From NCBI GenBank assembly GCA_002733645.1, contig NVWL01000006.1, positions 62,001-126,000 on the forward strand: 64,000 nt of DNA, read 5' to 3'. How positions within the stretch are numbered: the first letter of the stretch is position 1; the number at the start of each line of letters is the position of its first letter. The position numbers were made by a program, and so were the translations under genes. This stretch comes from Oceanobacter sp. GTDB lineage: Bacteria > Pseudomonadota > Gammaproteobacteria > Pseudomonadales > Oceanobacteraceae. Under the pieces are notes generated by a model. It searched no databases, was not told where the DNA came from, and saw only the letters and a program-made list of their open reading frames with translations. This document shows, one piece after another, positions 28,552 to 37,197 of the stretch.

Positions 28552-29466
28552 TCAAGATAAACAGCGATCCCAGTATGGGTCCGTACCAAAGCGGGCGACT
28601 AAAAAATCAATCAATACACGAACCTTACGAGACATGTGTCGTGTTTGAGGGTACAAAACATTCAAATCCATGCCATACCAAACCACATCATTGAGCACTG
28701 AAACAAGTGCTCCAGATTCAAGAGCTTTATGGACAATAAATGTAGGTTGGCACCCTACGCCTAAGCCCTTAATAGCAGCTTCTCTTAGCGCTTCACCATT
28801 GGAGGACATCATTCTGGCATCAACTTTAACAATTTTTTCTTCCCCATCGTCTTGTCGATACGGCCAACGAGTGGGCGATTTCAAGTTGCTGTAACAAAGA
28901 GCTGGCACCTTTTCTAAGTCTTCAGGGTTTTCGAAAGGACCATACTCTTGAAGAAACTCAGGAGAACAATACGCCGCATGGCGAATCGCTGTCAGCTTTC
29001 GTGCTATCAAGGTTGAATCTTCTAAAGCGCCAATCCTTAGCGCAAGGTCGTACCCCTCTTCCACCAAATCGACACGACGATCCGAAAGGTCTAAGTTGAT
29101 CACTAGCTGCGGATGAATCAGCATAAAATCTGCAATTGCTGGCGCAAGATGTGACACCCCGAAACTCAAGGGCGTTGAAATTGAGATACTGCCACTTAAA
29201 CTCTCAGCAGACTGCATTACTTCTTGTTCTGCATCTTGCCAGTCATCCAGTAGTTTGCGGCACCTATGGTAATAGTGACGGCCATCGTCCGTTAGGTGCA
29301 TTCGCCGAGTAGTTCGCTGCAACAAGCGAACGCCCAGCCTCTCCTCTAAGGCTTTCATTCGGCGACTGATCGCTGAGTTTGCAAGGCCCATTTTCTCAGC
29401 AGCTTTCGAAGCCGACTGAGATTCAACCAAACAAACAAAGACCCTCACCTCTTCCAGTTCACTCAT
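28552..29466 (-). CDS. LysR-family transcriptional regulator
   Basis: This protein of about 304 residues has an N-terminal winged helix (SELEEVRVFVCLVESQSASK, AISRRMKALEERLGVRLLQR) and a LysR substrate-binding domain (IDLVEEGYDLALRIGALEDS-type core at about 145-165, YCSPEFL, GVGCQPTF). It is divergent from azoR with a 131-base gap, the usual layout for a LysR regulator controlling its neighbour in response to quinones or electrophiles. ATG at 29466 is taken as start; a TTG two codons upstream is in frame. Confidence 0.88.
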   Translation of the reverse strand: MSELEEVRVFVCLVESQSASKAAEKMGLANSAISRRMKALEERLGVRLLQRTTRRMHLTDDGRHYYHRCRKLLDDWQDAEQEVMQSAESLSGSISISTPLSFGVSHLAPAIADFMLIHPQLVINLDLSDRRVDLVEEGYDLALRIGALEDSTLIARKLTAIRHAAYCSPEFLQEYGPFENPEDLEKVPALCYSNLKSPTRWPYRQDDGEEKIVKVDARMMSSNGEALREAAIKGLGVGCQPTFIVHKALESGALVSVLNDVVWYGMDLNVLYPQTRHMSRKVRVLIDFLVARFGTDPYWDRCLS

Positions 29467-29492
29467 ACTCAATATTTCTAATTTTCAGAATA

Positions 29493-29505
29493 ATAATTTG
29501 ATTAT
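29493..29505. promoter_or_regulatory. Candidate LysR operator
   Basis: ATAAT-TTG-ATTAT, an interrupted palindrome of the T-N11-A class, lies between the divergent LysR gene and azoR. The operator role is inferred from location and symmetry. Confidence 0.3.
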
Positions 29506-29597
29506 CAGCATATTTTTCCGTTTTACAACAAGGAGTAAGCTTTCTTCATATTAAATAAACCAAGAAAGTCTACTAACAAGGTAGCGAGGAAAATCCA

Positions 29598-30179
29598 ATG
29601 ACTAACGTATTACGTGTAGACGCAAGCATGAGAACTGAAGGTTCTATCAGCCGTTCACTAGCAGACAAATTAATTACACAGCTGAATGCCGACACACTCA
29701 CACACAGAGATCTCGCGAATGGGACGTCCATTATTGATCAAGAGTGGATAAATGCGAATTTTACCGATCCTGCTGATAGGACGGAACAACAAAAACAAAC
29801 GCTATTAACGTCGGATGACTATGTAAACGAACTTAAAGCAGCAGATGTTTTGGTGATCGCGACACCTATCTACAACTTTCATGTCCCAGCTGCGCTGAAG
29901 GCGTGGGTCGATCTTGTTGCAAGAGCCCGTGAAACATTCCGTTATACAGAGACTGGCCCCGTTGGTTTACTTAAAAATAAGAAGGCTTATATTATTGTGA
30001 CCTCTGGTGGCACAGCACTTCAATCAGAGTACGACTTTGTCACTGCTTGGTTAACTCATATTTTATCTTTTATTGGGATTGATGATGTTACTTATGTAGA
30101 TGCAAGTGCATTAATGATGAATGAAGACGAGGCAATCAGTCGGGCAACGTCAGCCATTAACCAAATCTCTAACACTTAA
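29598..30179 (+). CDS. azoR: FMN-dependent NADH-azoreductase / quinone reductase
   Basis: This 193-residue flavodoxin-like protein has the AzoR signature: an N-terminal RVDASMRTEGSISRSL phosphate-binding loop, ATPIYNFHVPAALKAWVD around the FMN and substrate pocket, FRYTETGPVGLL, and the TSGGT loop. The family reduces azo dyes and quinones with NADH, acting as a dimer in the cytoplasm. The ATG follows GAGGAAAA. It is divergently paired with a LysR regulator. Confidence 0.9.
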   Translation: MTNVLRVDASMRTEGSISRSLADKLITQLNADTLTHRDLANGTSIIDQEWINANFTDPADRTEQQKQTLLTSDDYVNELKAADVLVIATPIYNFHVPAALKAWVDLVARARETFRYTETGPVGLLKNKKAYIIVTSGGTALQSEYDFVTAWLTHILSFIGIDDVTYVDASALMMNEDEAISRATSAINQISNT

Positions 30180-30542
30180 AATATTGACTCAATGACAATA
30201 TAAGCCAAATATTAGCGCATTAGATCGGAGCACTCGCATTTTAGTTCTTGGGATTGAATCTCTTCTAGTGCTGAGTGCTCCATACTTACCCAAGAAAATA
30301 GTACCGCTAGAAAAAACAAGTAAACACTTTATTTTTTACAAAACGCATCTTAAAAGTTTATATCAATAATATTTACTCTTATAAAACTCAGCCTTTGATT
30401 ATTAATAAAACAGTCGTTTCAACATCAATTTTTAGTGCACAGCTGTCGCACCTATAGTAAAAAAATACTAATGTTCTACTTAGCCTTTCCTATAAATAGC
30501 CAATTAAATATGAATCGCATTTTATTCCAATACACCTACCAA
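30180..30542. other. Convergent intergenic region
   Basis: This gap between azoR and the Lon N-domain gene holds an inverted repeat, GGAGCACTC at 30227-30235 and GAGTGCTCC at 30273-30281, with a 37-base loop. It could end azoR transcription, but lacks a classical T-tract. The rest is AT-rich with nothing recognised. Confidence 0.35.
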
Positions 30543-31181
30543 TCAATTACTATTCAATAATTGCAATAATAAGTTAAGACGTTTATTTGCAGAATCCAGC
30601 TCAAGAATATTCTGCTGAATATCATCGTCAAAACGTATTGAACCAAATATCTGAAAACTAAACGCTTCTACCGACATCTCCATCCAATCCTCCGATTCTA
30701 TAATCTCTTGCAAAACATCATCGTCTATAGCAATCGCTTTCAGCCGGTGTAAAATTTTATCTCTTAGAATATTGTTATCGCTACGTTCATCATCCGATGG
30801 ACTGGTATCAATAAATGGAGTGCACTCAAACACCTGATAAGGCAGTAGTTGAACCTCTTTTATTAAACGATATCTTTGATCAATATATACACTTAAATAC
30901 ATTCGACCATCGGCAGTCGTTTCATGAAGTTGACACAACCCCGCACTAACAACATCAAACGTTCGGTACGTGGCCTGATTGGTACTCAGTGCTTCTTTCA
31001 CTGTGTTCGTAGATTTTCCCGCACTGACCAACTTCTTGGTATGACAGATAGCGATCGGCATATCTGAATCAATGCAGTGATGAATCATGTCACGATACCG
31101 AGGCTCAAACACATGCAGCGGGAACTCAGTACCAGGAAATGTCACACAACTTGGAATTGGAAAAATACAGACACGAGTCAT
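30543..31181 (-). CDS. Lon N-terminal (substrate-binding) domain protein
   Basis: This 212-residue protein consists of a LON substrate-binding domain without ATPase or protease. Conserved elements are IFPIPSCVTFPGTEFPLHVFEPRYRDMI at the N-terminus, FDVVSAGLCQLHE, and YRLIKEVQLLPYQVFE, with an acidic helical C-terminus. Stand-alone LON-domain proteins are common in proteobacteria, with no settled role. The start ATG follows GGGAG. It is divergent from the MEST-like hydrolase. Confidence 0.85.
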   Translation of the reverse strand: MTRVCIFPIPSCVTFPGTEFPLHVFEPRYRDMIHHCIDSDMPIAICHTKKLVSAGKSTNTVKEALSTNQATYRTFDVVSAGLCQLHETTADGRMYLSVYIDQRYRLIKEVQLLPYQVFECTPFIDTSPSDDERSDNNILRDKILHRLKAIAIDDDVLQEIIESEDWMEMSVEAFSFQIFGSIRFDDDIQQNILELDSANKRLNLLLQLLNSN

Positions 31182-31254
31182 CTAACACTCCCAAAATAGT
31201 TCATTATTTATCAAACCAAATAATATCCCGCGATACAAGTTGTTAAGCCCCTGC

Positions 31255-31277
31255 CTAACATACTAAGTCCATGTTAG
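31255..31277. promoter_or_regulatory. Inverted repeat between divergent genes
   Basis: CTAACAT (31255-31261) and ATGTTAG (31271-31277) are 9 bases apart, 35 bases upstream of the hydrolase ATG. A repressor site is possible but not established. Confidence 0.3.
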
Positions 31278-31311
31278 TGTATCTACCCACTTTTATGATT
31301 GGTTGATACTT

Positions 31312-32235
31312 ATGTCCAATTCAGTGCCAGCAAAAATATCCTTAGAGCAATGGCAAGCATCTGGCCATTACTTTAATCATAAATATGGAGATATTTTTTA
31401 TCGTACACACCCAAGTATTTTCATAGGCTCAAAGAGTAAAGAGCAGAATCAACCAAGTGAAAAGCCAGTACTTTTATTAATACATGGCTTCCCTACATCA
31501 AGCTGGGACTGGCACAAGCTTTGGTTTCCTCTATCTGAACATTATCAGTTAGTTGCTGCGGATATGCTCGGATTTGGTTTCAGCGACAAACCTAAATCTT
31601 CCGATTACCGCATCGGCGAGCAAGCCGATATTCAAGAAGACTTACTCCAACATTTAGGCATAAGTTCTTATCATATTCTTGCACACGACTATGGCGATAC
31701 AGTCACGCAAGAATTACTTGCAAGAAACATCAAGCGCCTAGGCACAATAAAAAGTGTCGCCTTACTTAATGGCGGCTTATTTCCTGAAACTCACCAGCCC
31801 TTGCTAGTACAAAAGCTTCTTCTTAGTCCAATCGGCTCTATTGTTTCTCGACTCATGACGGAAAAAAAATTCCAATCTAGTTTTGACACAATCTGCAAAC
31901 AACCTATAGGGGTTGATGAGCTAGCAGGGTTTTGGCAACAAGTTCAGTACAATCAAGGCCAAAAAATATTTCATAAACTGATTCGCTATATAAGCGAGCG
32001 CCGATTGCACCGAGAGCGCTGGGTATCTGCGTTACAACACTTATCACCCCCTATCGCACTCATCAACGGCAGTGCCGATCCTATTTCTGGTGCACATATG
32101 GTATCCCGTTATCGTGAATTAGTACGTAACGAATACATCTATGAAATCCCTGATGCTGGCCACTACCCTCAAATGGAAACGCCCAGCCGAGTACTGGATG
32201 CCTTTTTGGCATTTGAGAAAGACTGTTCCGAATAA
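31312..32235 (+). CDS. MEST/PEG1-like alpha/beta hydrolase
   Basis: This 307-residue alpha/beta-hydrolase has the oxyanion loop LIHGFPTSSWDW, DMLGFGFSDKP, a nucleophile elbow HDYGDT in which Asp replaces Ser (epoxide hydrolase/dehalogenase type), INGSADP for the acid residue and DAGHYPQME for the catalytic His. LLNGGLFPETHQPLLVQKLL and RRLHRERWVSAL match the mammalian imprinted gene product MEST/PEG1 more closely than generic haloalkane dehalogenases. The substrate is unknown. ATG at 31312 is preferred to the in-frame TTG at 31303. No signal peptide is present, so the protein is cytoplasmic or peripheral. Confidence 0.82.
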   Translation: MSNSVPAKISLEQWQASGHYFNHKYGDIFYRTHPSIFIGSKSKEQNQPSEKPVLLLIHGFPTSSWDWHKLWFPLSEHYQLVAADMLGFGFSDKPKSSDYRIGEQADIQEDLLQHLGISSYHILAHDYGDTVTQELLARNIKRLGTIKSVALLNGGLFPETHQPLLVQKLLLSPIGSIVSRLMTEKKFQSSFDTICKQPIGVDELAGFWQQVQYNQGQKIFHKLIRYISERRLHRERWVSALQHLSPPIALINGSADPISGAHMVSRYRELVRNEYIYEIPDAGHYPQMETPSRVLDAFLAFEKDCSE

Positions 32236-32418
32236 AATAAAAAAAAGATACACGGGATGAGACATTACTGAACAATACAGTCACTGCAGTATTAAGTGGA
32301 CAGCACCAGAAAAACGAATGAACGAACCGCTATCGCGACAGAGTGTTCTATTTTTGCTTCTGATGTCAGGTTATTAAATAGAATAGCCTGAGGGCTAAAG
32401 ATAACGGGATTAAAGCTC

Positions 32419-32727
32419 ATGAAACAACATCAATACGAATTTAAAATCACTCACCTGTGTGACAAGGATGGCCACCCGTCGGAATATACTAAACCATTAG
32501 TTTTCAACACAGGAAATCACGATGACTTATTTTCTATTTTAGCGCTCATGAAAAATAGAAACGACCTATCTCCAGCTCATGCGACTGCGCTCACAGTTGG
32601 GCTTAAACTCTTTAGTGAAGTGATGTTAGAAAATCGAGGTCATCCATTATTTCAAGATTTTCAGCCGCACTTCCTCACGTTCATGAAACTACTCAAAAGC
32701 AGTGGTAAAGCTCAAGCAAATATGTGA
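32419..32727 (+). CDS. DUF3861 family protein
   Basis: This 102-residue protein carries the DUF3861 pattern: a short N-terminal strand with YEFKITHL, NTGNHDDLFSIL, ATALTVGLKLFSEVMLENR and HPLFQDFQPHFLTFMKLLK. Function is unknown across the family. It lies downstream of the MEST-like gene in the same direction after 183 bases. Confidence 0.8.
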   Translation: MKQHQYEFKITHLCDKDGHPSEYTKPLVFNTGNHDDLFSILALMKNRNDLSPAHATALTVGLKLFSEVMLENRGHPLFQDFQPHFLTFMKLLKSSGKAQANM

Positions 32728-33013
32728 CCGCCAGAGCGACACCAAGCTAGCTGTTAGTTAGGACGGCAGGCAAGCTTCATTGCGCGCAGTTCGACTCGTC
32801 ACAATGACAGCAATTTACGTAAGTGGTTTGCGTTAAAGGTCTGGGGGTTTAGAATTACCGCCAACAACTTTTAATTTTTAGCGTCTCACTGTTCCTGAGC
32901 ACTATTTTGGCCCAATCTTCACCTTGGCCAAGGGTATTTGACTCATGACCAATGCGTGAAAAGAGCGTTCAACTCCCTCCTTCACACTGTAAGACGCCAA
33001 ACCCCTGACAGTG

Positions 33014-34294
33014 ATGCCTATGCCGACTAACAGCCCAACCACTGAAGATTTCTTATTGGCCGCCAAACGAGCTGAAATTAGCTCATTGCACCAGCTACTT
33101 GTCAGCTGTGGACTGGTCACAAAGGTGACCGAACTAATTCACGAGCTACAGCGTGAACGCGGCTTATCTAATACCTACCTCGTTTCTGACGGCCAGCGCT
33201 TTGCTGAACAGCGTAATGAAGAGCTAAAAGCCACAGGTATTGCTGAAGCGAACTTCCGCTCAGCCCTCAGCCAGCTTGACCTTAATAACAGCGCACCAAG
33301 CTCGACACGCCTTTACAGCAGCATTGCTTTTGTTCTTCATTGCCTCGATGACCTGCCAGCCTTACGCTTGCAAATAACAGCAAAAAGCATTGATGCTAAC
33401 GATAATACAACGCTATTCAGCCGCCTGATTGCGGGCTTGCTCGCCGTGGTATTCGAAGCCGCAGATATCTCTACCGACCCCGATATCACTCGTGCTCTGG
33501 TTGCCATGTTCAACTTTGTTCAAGGCAAAGAGTACGCAGGGCAAGAGCGCGCTTGGGGGCTGATTGGCTACACCGCAGGTGACTTCACCTCAGACACTCA
33601 GAGCCGTCTTAAAGCACTGCAAGATGCACAGGCTCGCTGCATTGATATCTTTAACGATTTCAGCCAGACCGTCCCTGCAGCGCAATGGCGTCAAATTGAG
33701 TGCAATGAAGCCTCTAGCGAGCTTGATCGATTACGACAAATGATCAATCGTTACCGTAAAGGCGATGCTCTCCCCACCGCCATTAGCGAAGTATGGTACG
33801 AAGTGGCAACTCGACGCATCGATTCGATGCAAGAAATAGAGCAAGAACTAGCAACAGAACTTCTCGTGCTATGTGAGACTAAGATTAAACAAGCAGAAGA
33901 AGATCTACGCCTTCACCACGAGCATTTAAAAGAATTAGCAACCATTGATGAACCCCCTATGTCGCCGCTCTCTGTACTGCCTGAAGATTCAGCCAAATCA
34001 GCGATGAACGTTGCTCCTGGAGTCAACATCAAACTAGCCCGATCTATCTATGAACTCGTTCAAGGCCAGGCCGAACGCTTACAACGCATCAGCGAAGAGT
34101 TAATTGAAGCACGCCAAGCATTAGACGAGCGTAAGCTCATTGATAAAGCCAAAGGGTTGCTGATTCAATCTAAAGGGATCACCGAAGACGAGGCATACCG
34201 TCAGCTTCGCCAAGCTGCTATGGATAACAATAAACGTATTGCCGATGTTGCTGCCAACGTAATTAGCGTGGCCGAAATGCTTACTTCTCGCTAA
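33014..34294 (+). CDS. NasR-like nitrate/nitrite-sensing ANTAR antiterminator
   Basis: This protein of about 426 residues has an N-terminal nitrate/nitrite-sensing (NIT) helical domain (ELIHELQRERGLSNTYLVS, QGKEYAGQERAWG). A C-terminal ANTAR RNA-binding domain spans about residues 370-425 (DERKLIDKAKGLLIQSKG, TEDEAYRQLRQAAMDNN, RIADVAANVI). This is the architecture of NasR, which binds leader RNA to prevent termination when nitrate or nitrite is present. The length matches. Candidate starts are GTG 33011, ATG 33014 and ATG 33020. No nitrate assimilation genes occur in this window, so its target lies elsewhere. Confidence 0.85.
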   Translation: MPMPTNSPTTEDFLLAAKRAEISSLHQLLVSCGLVTKVTELIHELQRERGLSNTYLVSDGQRFAEQRNEELKATGIAEANFRSALSQLDLNNSAPSSTRLYSSIAFVLHCLDDLPALRLQITAKSIDANDNTTLFSRLIAGLLAVVFEAADISTDPDITRALVAMFNFVQGKEYAGQERAWGLIGYTAGDFTSDTQSRLKALQDAQARCIDIFNDFSQTVPAAQWRQIECNEASSELDRLRQMINRYRKGDALPTAISEVWYEVATRRIDSMQEIEQELATELLVLCETKIKQAEEDLRLHHEHLKELATIDEPPMSPLSVLPEDSAKSAMNVAPGVNIKLARSIYELVQGQAERLQRISEELIEARQALDERKLIDKAKGLLIQSKGITEDEAYRQLRQAAMDNNKRIADVAANVISVAEMLTSR

Positions 34295-34326
34295 TGAAAG
34301 TCACCTAACGACCAATAAATTTACGC

Positions 34327-34440
34327 ACCTCTGAGTCCTCAGAGGTTGCTAACAAGACTTTCCCCGGCGGGGCAGTGAAATAGCCCCACACTTCGTACTA
34401 ACGTGACTATATGAAGCTGTAATGAGACTTACAGCTTCAT
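34327..34440 (+). other. RNA-hairpin-rich gap downstream of the ANTAR gene
   Basis: The gap holds two strong inverted repeats: 34327-34335 with 34338-34346 (ACCTCTGAG), and a perfect 12-bp stem at 34411-34422 with 34429-34440 closing a six-base loop TGAGAC. Neither is followed by a T-tract. They may end the NasR-like transcript or be structured RNA. The ANTAR-target pattern (hexaloops with A1 and G4) is not met. Confidence 0.4.
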
Positions 34441-34607
34441 TGCTGCGTGATCGATGTACGGACTAAGAAGCTGTTTCGCGAGTAATAGCGGTTATCAGCT
34501 TAGGCTTTGTTCTGCTGTATGAGCTCAAAACATCTAAACAGAGGTGGAAGCTCAGGAGGATTGGCCTCTCCCTTTTTCTGTACTCAAATTTCTGCCCTCG
34601 AACCACC

Positions 34608-34910
34608 CTAGCCTAGCTGATTTCGCCCAAGTGGAACTTCAATTACATTACTCCCAACTCTAACAGGCTGGTTAATCATCTCGTCGTAACAACTCTCGTG
34701 CCTGAGCACCAACTCAGTGACTGGTAAGTGCTCAAACAAGGTCTGTAACGCCAAACTGCTCCGCTCCCGCAGCGGACGTCCTGACTTGTCCGTGATGACG
34801 CTCTCCGAACCATTGATAATGGCAGACGCTTGATACAAAGACATATCCAATGAATGGATAATGATTTTACCGATAGACGATAATTTACTCAGCTCTGAGA
34901 GAGTTACCAT
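34608..34910 (-). CDS. Small DUF6482-like protein
   Basis: This 100-residue protein has a compact alpha/beta pattern (KIIIHSLDMSLYQASAIING, VITDKSGRPLRERSSLALQT, TELVLRHESCYDEMI). It resembles the small gammaproteobacterial DUF6482 group; this assignment is from memory and tentative. No signal peptide or membrane segment is seen. Function is unknown. Confidence 0.55.
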   Translation of the reverse strand: MVTLSELSKLSSIGKIIIHSLDMSLYQASAIINGSESVITDKSGRPLRERSSLALQTLFEHLPVTELVLRHESCYDEMINQPVRVGSNVIEVPLGRNQLG

Positions 34911-34992
34911 AACGACCCCACATTCTTATACCAACTCGATTATCTATACAAGATAGCATCAAAAACACCCAATCCGTATAGTTAATGTATAA

Positions 34993-35307
34993 CTAATCAC
35001 CTTGCCGAGTACGTTTAATAAAACGAGCATTACAGTCGATATCAACCAAAGTAAAGATACTGTAGTACTTATCCCTCACGCTCACGTAACTCGCCACCTC
35101 CTTATGACGACTTGTATGGTGCCGTTTGAACACACGCGCGGGATGAAATATTTCGCCCTGCTTTCTAAATAAGCCCAACGCGTAATCATCTGACGCCACT
35201 TTTGAATCACGATCAGAACATACCGGCAAAGCCTGAACAGGCACGACCGTAAGAAGGAAAACAAGAGGAAGATAAGCTATGAATCTCATACCTACAGCAT
35301 AGCTCAT
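34993..35307 (-). CDS. Small secreted hypothetical protein
   Basis: This protein has up to 104 residues. The stretch MRFIAYLPLVFLLTVVPVQA (from the internal ATG at 35289) is a clear signal peptide, so the mature protein of about 79 residues would be periplasmic. It has two cysteines (PVCSDR, DIDCNAR) that may pair. The ATG at 35307 and the ATG at 35289 are both possible starts; neither has a strong ribosome site. Not recognised as a known family. Confidence 0.5.
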   Translation of the reverse strand: MSYAVGMRFIAYLPLVFLLTVVPVQALPVCSDRDSKVASDDYALGLFRKQGEIFHPARVFKRHHTSRHKEVASYVSVRDKYYSIFTLVDIDCNARFIKRTRQGD

Positions 35308-35335
35308 AGACGGTACGGGTAAATATAAAACAAAA

Positions 35336-35363
35336 AAGCCGCAGGTCTTTCGATCTGCGGCTT
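35336..35363 (-). terminator. Intrinsic terminator of the YccA-like gene
   Basis: A 9-bp stem (35336-35344 with 35355-35363; core GCCGCAG) is followed on the minus strand by a TTTTTT run. It lies about 90 bases past the stop of the YccA-like gene. Confidence 0.85.
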
Positions 35364-35455
35364 CTTATCAATAGCGAGTAATGTCAGGTTCGTTATTTAG
35401 CCACGAACGCTAGCAGCACCCTTATTTAGTCGTCAGAATCGTTGTCATCAGAACC

Positions 35456-36175
35456 TTAGTCATCAGAACCAAAGATACCTAAGATTTGAAGCAAGCTCAG
35501 GAACAGGTTGTAGATAGAAACATAAAGGCTAACAGCCGCTGATATGTAGTTAGTTTCGCCACCATGAATGATCGCACTCGTTTGATAAGCAATCATTGCC
35601 GTCATCAGCATAATCAAGATGCCAGAGAATGCGAGAGACAACATAGGTAACTGGAAGAAAAGGTTAGCAACCATCATCACAATCGCCACAATCATACCAG
35701 CCATAAGGGTTTTACCCATACCTGATAGATCTTTCTTGGTTGTTAACACCCAACCAGACATGGTCAAGAAGATCAAACCTGTCGCACCCAAAGCCGTGGC
35801 AATAAGGCCAGTACCATTTGGAATTTGTGTATACATATTCAGAATCGGGCCTAAGGTGTAACCCATAAAACCCGTCAACGCGAACGTCAACACAAGACCC
35901 ATACCGCTATTTTTGGTCTTTTCGATGCCAAACAATAGGCCATAAAAACCTACCAAGGTAATAATAATACCCGGATGAGGCGCATTCATTGCCATAGCAA
36001 CACCAGCAACAATGGCACTAAACACCAATGTCATGGCCAGCAATGCGTACGTATTACGCAGCACTTTCATGGCATCGGTTGAAATCTCTTGGCCCGTAGC
36101 GCGGTAGTGTTCAGCTGGAATACTCTTCGCAACTGGCTCTTTATTTTCTGAGTTTAAATAATCAGGACGGTTCAT
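35456..36175 (-). CDS. Bax inhibitor-1 / YccA-family membrane protein
   Basis: This 239-residue protein has a hydrophilic N-terminus and seven hydrophobic segments, with KVLRNTYALLAMTLVFSA, VGFYGLLFGIEKTKNSG and SLYVSIYNLFLSLLQILGIF typical of the BI-1/YccA family (YccA modulates FtsH in E. coli). ATG at 36175 is the start because AAGGAGT lies just upstream; an in-frame TTG at 36193 would put that ribosome site inside the gene. After the stop the frame continues as GSDDNDSDD, duplicating the C-terminal GSDD. It is divergent from the NhaR-like gene. Confidence 0.88.
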   Translation of the reverse strand: MNRPDYLNSENKEPVAKSIPAEHYRATGQEISTDAMKVLRNTYALLAMTLVFSAIVAGVAMAMNAPHPGIIITLVGFYGLLFGIEKTKNSGMGLVLTFALTGFMGYTLGPILNMYTQIPNGTGLIATALGATGLIFLTMSGWVLTTKKDLSGMGKTLMAGMIVAIVMMVANLFFQLPMLSLAFSGILIMLMTAMIAYQTSAIIHGGETNYISAAVSLYVSIYNLFLSLLQILGIFGSDD

Positions 36176-36271
36176 AATTAACTCCTTTTTCAATTGCTAG
36201 CTATTGTAGACAGGTCTTAACAGAAATATTATTCGAATAATATACCACTAACTCTTCGGTTTATACGAGCA

Positions 36272-37174
36272 ATGAGACGTCTTAACTACAAACACCTACA
36301 ATATTTCTATACTGTGGCTGAACTCTCCGGAATTCAAGCGGCTGCTGACCGTCTGTCTGTCACACCGCAAACCATCAGTGGCCAATTAAAGTTACTCGAA
36401 GATGAGCTGGGTGAACCCCTCTTCCGCAAACAAGGTCGTGGTATTCAATTAACAGACGCCGGACATCTCGCACTGGAATATTGCCGAGATATTTTTCGTT
36501 TAGGAGATGAACTTCAAGAGGTACTTCAGCAAGGCTTAGCCACACGTCCAGAAGAGTTGAGAGTGGGGATTGTCGATGCTCTGCCCAAATCAATTGCACA
36601 CCAGCTTCTAGCACCGGTTATTCGTGACGCTTCACACATGAAGCTAGTCTGTAGAGAGGAGCAAATTAACGCCTTGTTGGGTGAGCTCGCCGTACACCGC
36701 CTCGACTTAGTACTATCTGACAGCCCAATGCCTGCTGGTATGAACATTCGCTGTTTCAATCATTTGTTAGGCCACAGCCAAGTCGCTTGTTTTGCAAAGA
36801 AAACCCTAATAACGAACGAACTTACCTTTCCTGAGTGCCTGCGCGATGCGCCGGTATTACTTCCTACTGATTCCTCTTCTGCCACGCGCACCAACATTTT
36901 AAGCTGGCTTCAACGCCTTAACATTCCCGTAAGAATTGCCGGAGAATTTGAGGATTCAGCCTTACTAAAAGCGTTTGGTAGCGGAGGTCATGGGTTTTTC
37001 TTTGCGCCAAAAATGATTGCCACAGAAATTTGTGAGCGTTATGGCGTCGAGTTGGTCGGGGTCATTGAAGAATTAGAGCAAGAATTTTACGCGATTGTTG
37101 CAGAACGTCGTATCAATCATAGTGCCGTTAAAGAACTAACAGAGCGTGCCGAACAAGGCACGCTTCTGTCTTAA
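36272..37174 (+). CDS. nhaR: NhaR-like LysR-family regulator
   Basis: This 300-residue protein has the NhaR-type N-terminus (LNYKHLQYFYTVAELSG, TPQTISGQLKLLEDELGEPL, RKQGRGIQLTDAG). Its effector domain contains LDLVLSDSPMP, GEFEDSALLKAFGSGGHGFF and QEFYAIVAERRINHSAVK, paralleling E. coli NhaR throughout. NhaR activates the sodium/proton antiporter gene nhaA, but no antiporter lies in the window. Divergent from the YccA-like gene. Confidence 0.82.
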   Translation: MRRLNYKHLQYFYTVAELSGIQAAADRLSVTPQTISGQLKLLEDELGEPLFRKQGRGIQLTDAGHLALEYCRDIFRLGDELQEVLQQGLATRPEELRVGIVDALPKSIAHQLLAPVIRDASHMKLVCREEQINALLGELAVHRLDLVLSDSPMPAGMNIRCFNHLLGHSQVACFAKKTLITNELTFPECLRDAPVLLPTDSSSATRTNILSWLQRLNIPVRIAGEFEDSALLKAFGSGGHGFFFAPKMIATEICERYGVELVGVIEELEQEFYAIVAERRINHSAVKELTERAEQGTLLS

Positions 37175-37197
37175 GCTGCATGTTGTTAACACAGCTA

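Noticed and set aside
34327-34440. ANTAR-target tandem hexaloop RNA
   Set aside because: One hairpin has no six-base loop in its best fold and the other has TGAGAC, lacking A at loop position 1.
36176-36193. TTG start giving MKKELI extension of the YccA-like protein
   Set aside because: It would place the AAGGAG ribosome site inside the coding sequence; the ATG at 36175 is correctly spaced.
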